From Euonymus europaeus (lineage: Eukaryota; Streptophyta; Magnoliopsida; Celastrales; Celastraceae), in the NCBI GenBank assembly GCA_963580455.1, contig OY756963.1, forward strand, positions 27,733,555-27,797,554: a stretch of DNA of 64,000 nt. Direction: 5' to 3'. A program made the translations under genes and the position numbers. The notes under the pieces were generated by a model, which did no database searches, was not told where the DNA came from, and was given only the letters and a program-made list of their open reading frames with translations. Positions 63,629 through 64,000 of the stretch are shown piece by piece; position 1 is the stretch's first letter; every line of letters begins with the position of its first letter.

Positions 63629-64000
63629 CTGAAATGAATAGTATTATTGCAATGTTTTTTTTGCTCTTCTTTGAAAGCAGGGGAGGCACTTCTTGACTTC
63701 TTGTTGTGCTTATATACAAAGAATAGTAGATAATGACATAATGATAGACACTTCTTTCATTCTCGGGTTTCAGGGTGGAGCTCATCAATGGCAATGGTTG
63801 TTACGTTTCACATTTTGGAATCTTCCACTGGACGAGGGTTCAGCTGCTTATTATATACTTTGTCGGCGACCAAACGAATAGCATTAGATCCTCAAAATAT
63901 AACCTCAAATTTACTCACAATCATGTGAAATGTTTATAAACGACGTTTATTTTACATGTTACATACATTTGGATAAATCAGAGTAATATTTTGGGATCTG
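63629..64000. other. Probable intron or flank of the degraded minus-strand gene
   Basis: Pyrimidine-rich on the minus strand just before 63628, consistent with an intron end. No further exon was recognised up to the window edge. Confidence 0.35.

Noticed and set aside
63693..63881. 62-codon plus-strand frame near the window end
   Set aside because: Short, isolated and without recognisable features.

Overview
The window is nuclear DNA from a flowering plant, almost certainly a eudicot. It is AT-rich, its genes carry introns with GT/AG borders, and its recognisable proteins (a group D TDY MAP kinase, a GPAT1-type acyltransferase, a PMD-type organelle division factor, a BSP-like protein, FAR1/MuDR/Harbinger transposon proteins) are plant families. 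No organellar, bacterial, viral or CRISPR features were seen.

Only three genes look intact. (1) A GPAT1-like glycerol-3-phosphate acyltransferase lies on the minus strand at 25681-27674, with two exons and 535 codons. (2) An MPK20-like MAP kinase lies on the plus strand at 45641-51361, with ten coding exons and 625 codons. (3) A tail-anchored coiled-coil PMD1/PMD2-like peroxisomal and mitochondrial division factor lies on the plus strand at 57727-58725, with one coding exon after a 5' UTR intron. A fourth gene, a membrane-anchored plant basic secretory protein (BSP) relative at 13076-13693, lacks the HExxH zinc site and ends early; remnants of the usual C-terminus lie downstream out of frame. 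The genes do not form an operon or pathway; they are unrelated neighbours.

Most of the remainder is transposon sequence, much of it nested, with many element ends fixable by target-site duplications (TSDs). At 578-5969 a hAT-like element was split by a 5.0-kb FAR1-type Mutator-like element (MULE; 729-5748, 10-bp TSD). At 7784-9420 an LTR and a 555-bp hAT-like element (8-bp TSD) lie beside and within an exon-like fragment. From about 15030 to 24720 an old Ty3/gypsy element (minus-strand integrase, opposed plus-strand gypsy-type ORF) is broken up by a Tourist MITE, a 60-bp retroposed tail, a Harbinger element with a Myb/SANT gene and two solo LTRs. From 29425 to 34303 lies a second minus-strand gypsy relic with GC-rich minisatellites. 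A 757-bp MULE MITE lies at 40078-40834. A 3.95-kb MULE at 52111-56062 (perfect 9-bp TSD) carries a DUF1985 exon and a truncated MuDR transposase. From 60485 to 63628 a degraded minus-strand exon is interrupted by two solo LTRs.

Nothing here amounts to a clearly new biological system. The strongest leads are the doubly interrupted exon at 60485-63628, the DUF1985-bearing MULE, the convergent gypsy architecture, and the HExxH-less BSP-like gene. All calls come from reading the sequence and from remembered family features; no database search was run.
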